DNA of 5,488 bases, taken from an uncultured Clostridia bacterium (lineage in GTDB: Bacteria; Bacillota; Clostridia; Lachnospirales; CAG-274). The DNA is taken from NCBI GenBank assembly GCA_946630405.1, contig CAMOYW010000091.1, forward strand, positions 1-5,488, written 5' to 3'. The notes under the pieces were generated by a model. The model made no database searches. It was not told the origin of the DNA and was given only the letters and a program-made list of their open reading frames with translations. The first letter of the stretch is position 1; the number at the start of each line of letters is the position of its first letter. Made by a program: the position numbers and the translations under genes. This document shows, one piece after another, positions 5,370-5,488 of the stretch.

Positions 5370-5488
5370 ATCTGCCGGTAACAGCAGTGCGGAAGAAGGG
5401 TTTGTGGAGCTTTTCTGAAGTGTATGAATGAAAAGGGAGAAGCGGATCTGCAAGAGGTGACGCAAGCCTTTAATGCCTATTACCGCAA
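5353..5488 (+). pseudogene. Frameshifted start of an unrecognised gene, cut by window end
   Basis: From ATG 5353 the frame reads MAKKYKSAGNSSAEEGFVEL F and stops at TGA 5416-5418 after 21 residues. The frame that then continues open to the window edge reads LKCMNEKGEADLQEVTQAFN AYYR from base 5415. Adding one base in the T run at 5411-5414 would join them into a smooth sequence (EEGFVELF-LKCMNEKGEA), so a single-base loss is the simplest explanation. The strong ribosome binding site and the 17-base overlap with the MazG-like gene show this was an operon member. I do not recognise the family from these ~45 residues. It could instead be a sequencing error in an intact gene. An internal ATG at 5424 could restart the second frame but has no close ribosome binding site. 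Confidence 0.6.

Noticed and set aside
5411..5418. Programmed ribosomal frameshift
   Set aside because: The T run is short, no classical slippery heptamer or downstream stem-loop is evident, and a simple one-base loss explains the break.

Overview
The window is AT-rich, with AAGGAGG-type ribosome binding sites, a lipoprotein signal of the low-GC Gram-positive kind and short sigma-A-like promoters. This suggests a Clostridia-type Firmicute, possibly a gut lineage; no marker gene allows a finer call. There are no rRNA, tRNA, CRISPR or transposase genes.

Layout. Everything left of about 3,985 reads on the minus strand and everything right of about 4,160 on the plus strand. Minus strand, in transcription order: (i) a broken gene at 3983-3247, whose ATPase half belongs to the AlbA_2/RecG-like ATP-binding family and which carries a tetranucleotide-repeat linker and a detached winged-helix tail; (ii) an unrecognised acidic 263-residue protein; (iii) a maltose/galactoside-type hexapeptide O-acetyltransferase, closely followed by (iv) a GNAT N-acetyltransferase; (v) a roughly 320-base stretch with a possible decayed coding remnant and a good sigma-A promoter; and (vi) a DUF3089 alpha/beta-hydrolase lipoprotein that runs off the left edge. 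Plus strand: a NERD nuclease-domain protein with a C-terminal topoisomerase-type C4 zinc finger, a MazG-like NTP pyrophosphohydrolase 21 bases later, and a third gene that overlaps the second and appears frameshifted after 21 codons before leaving the window.

How it fits together. The divergent region 3984-4163 carries two back-to-back promoters with the same architecture (TTTATT, 17-bp spacer, TG-extended -10). A perfect 7-bp inverted repeat sits inside the minus-strand promoter. The nuclease-like, nucleotide-hydrolase-like and AlbA_2-type genes look like an eroding nucleic-acid-processing or defence cluster beside ordinary chromosomal acetyltransferase and lipoprotein genes.

The most notable region is 3247-3983. 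Its first ~40 residues resemble the start of PLD-domain SNF2-type helicases, whereas the rest is the C-terminal half of an AlbA_2 protein. It has one in-frame stop, and an 84-base, 4-base-register repeat separates two reading frames that a single 4-base gain would rejoin. The family assignments come from recognising motifs, not from a search.
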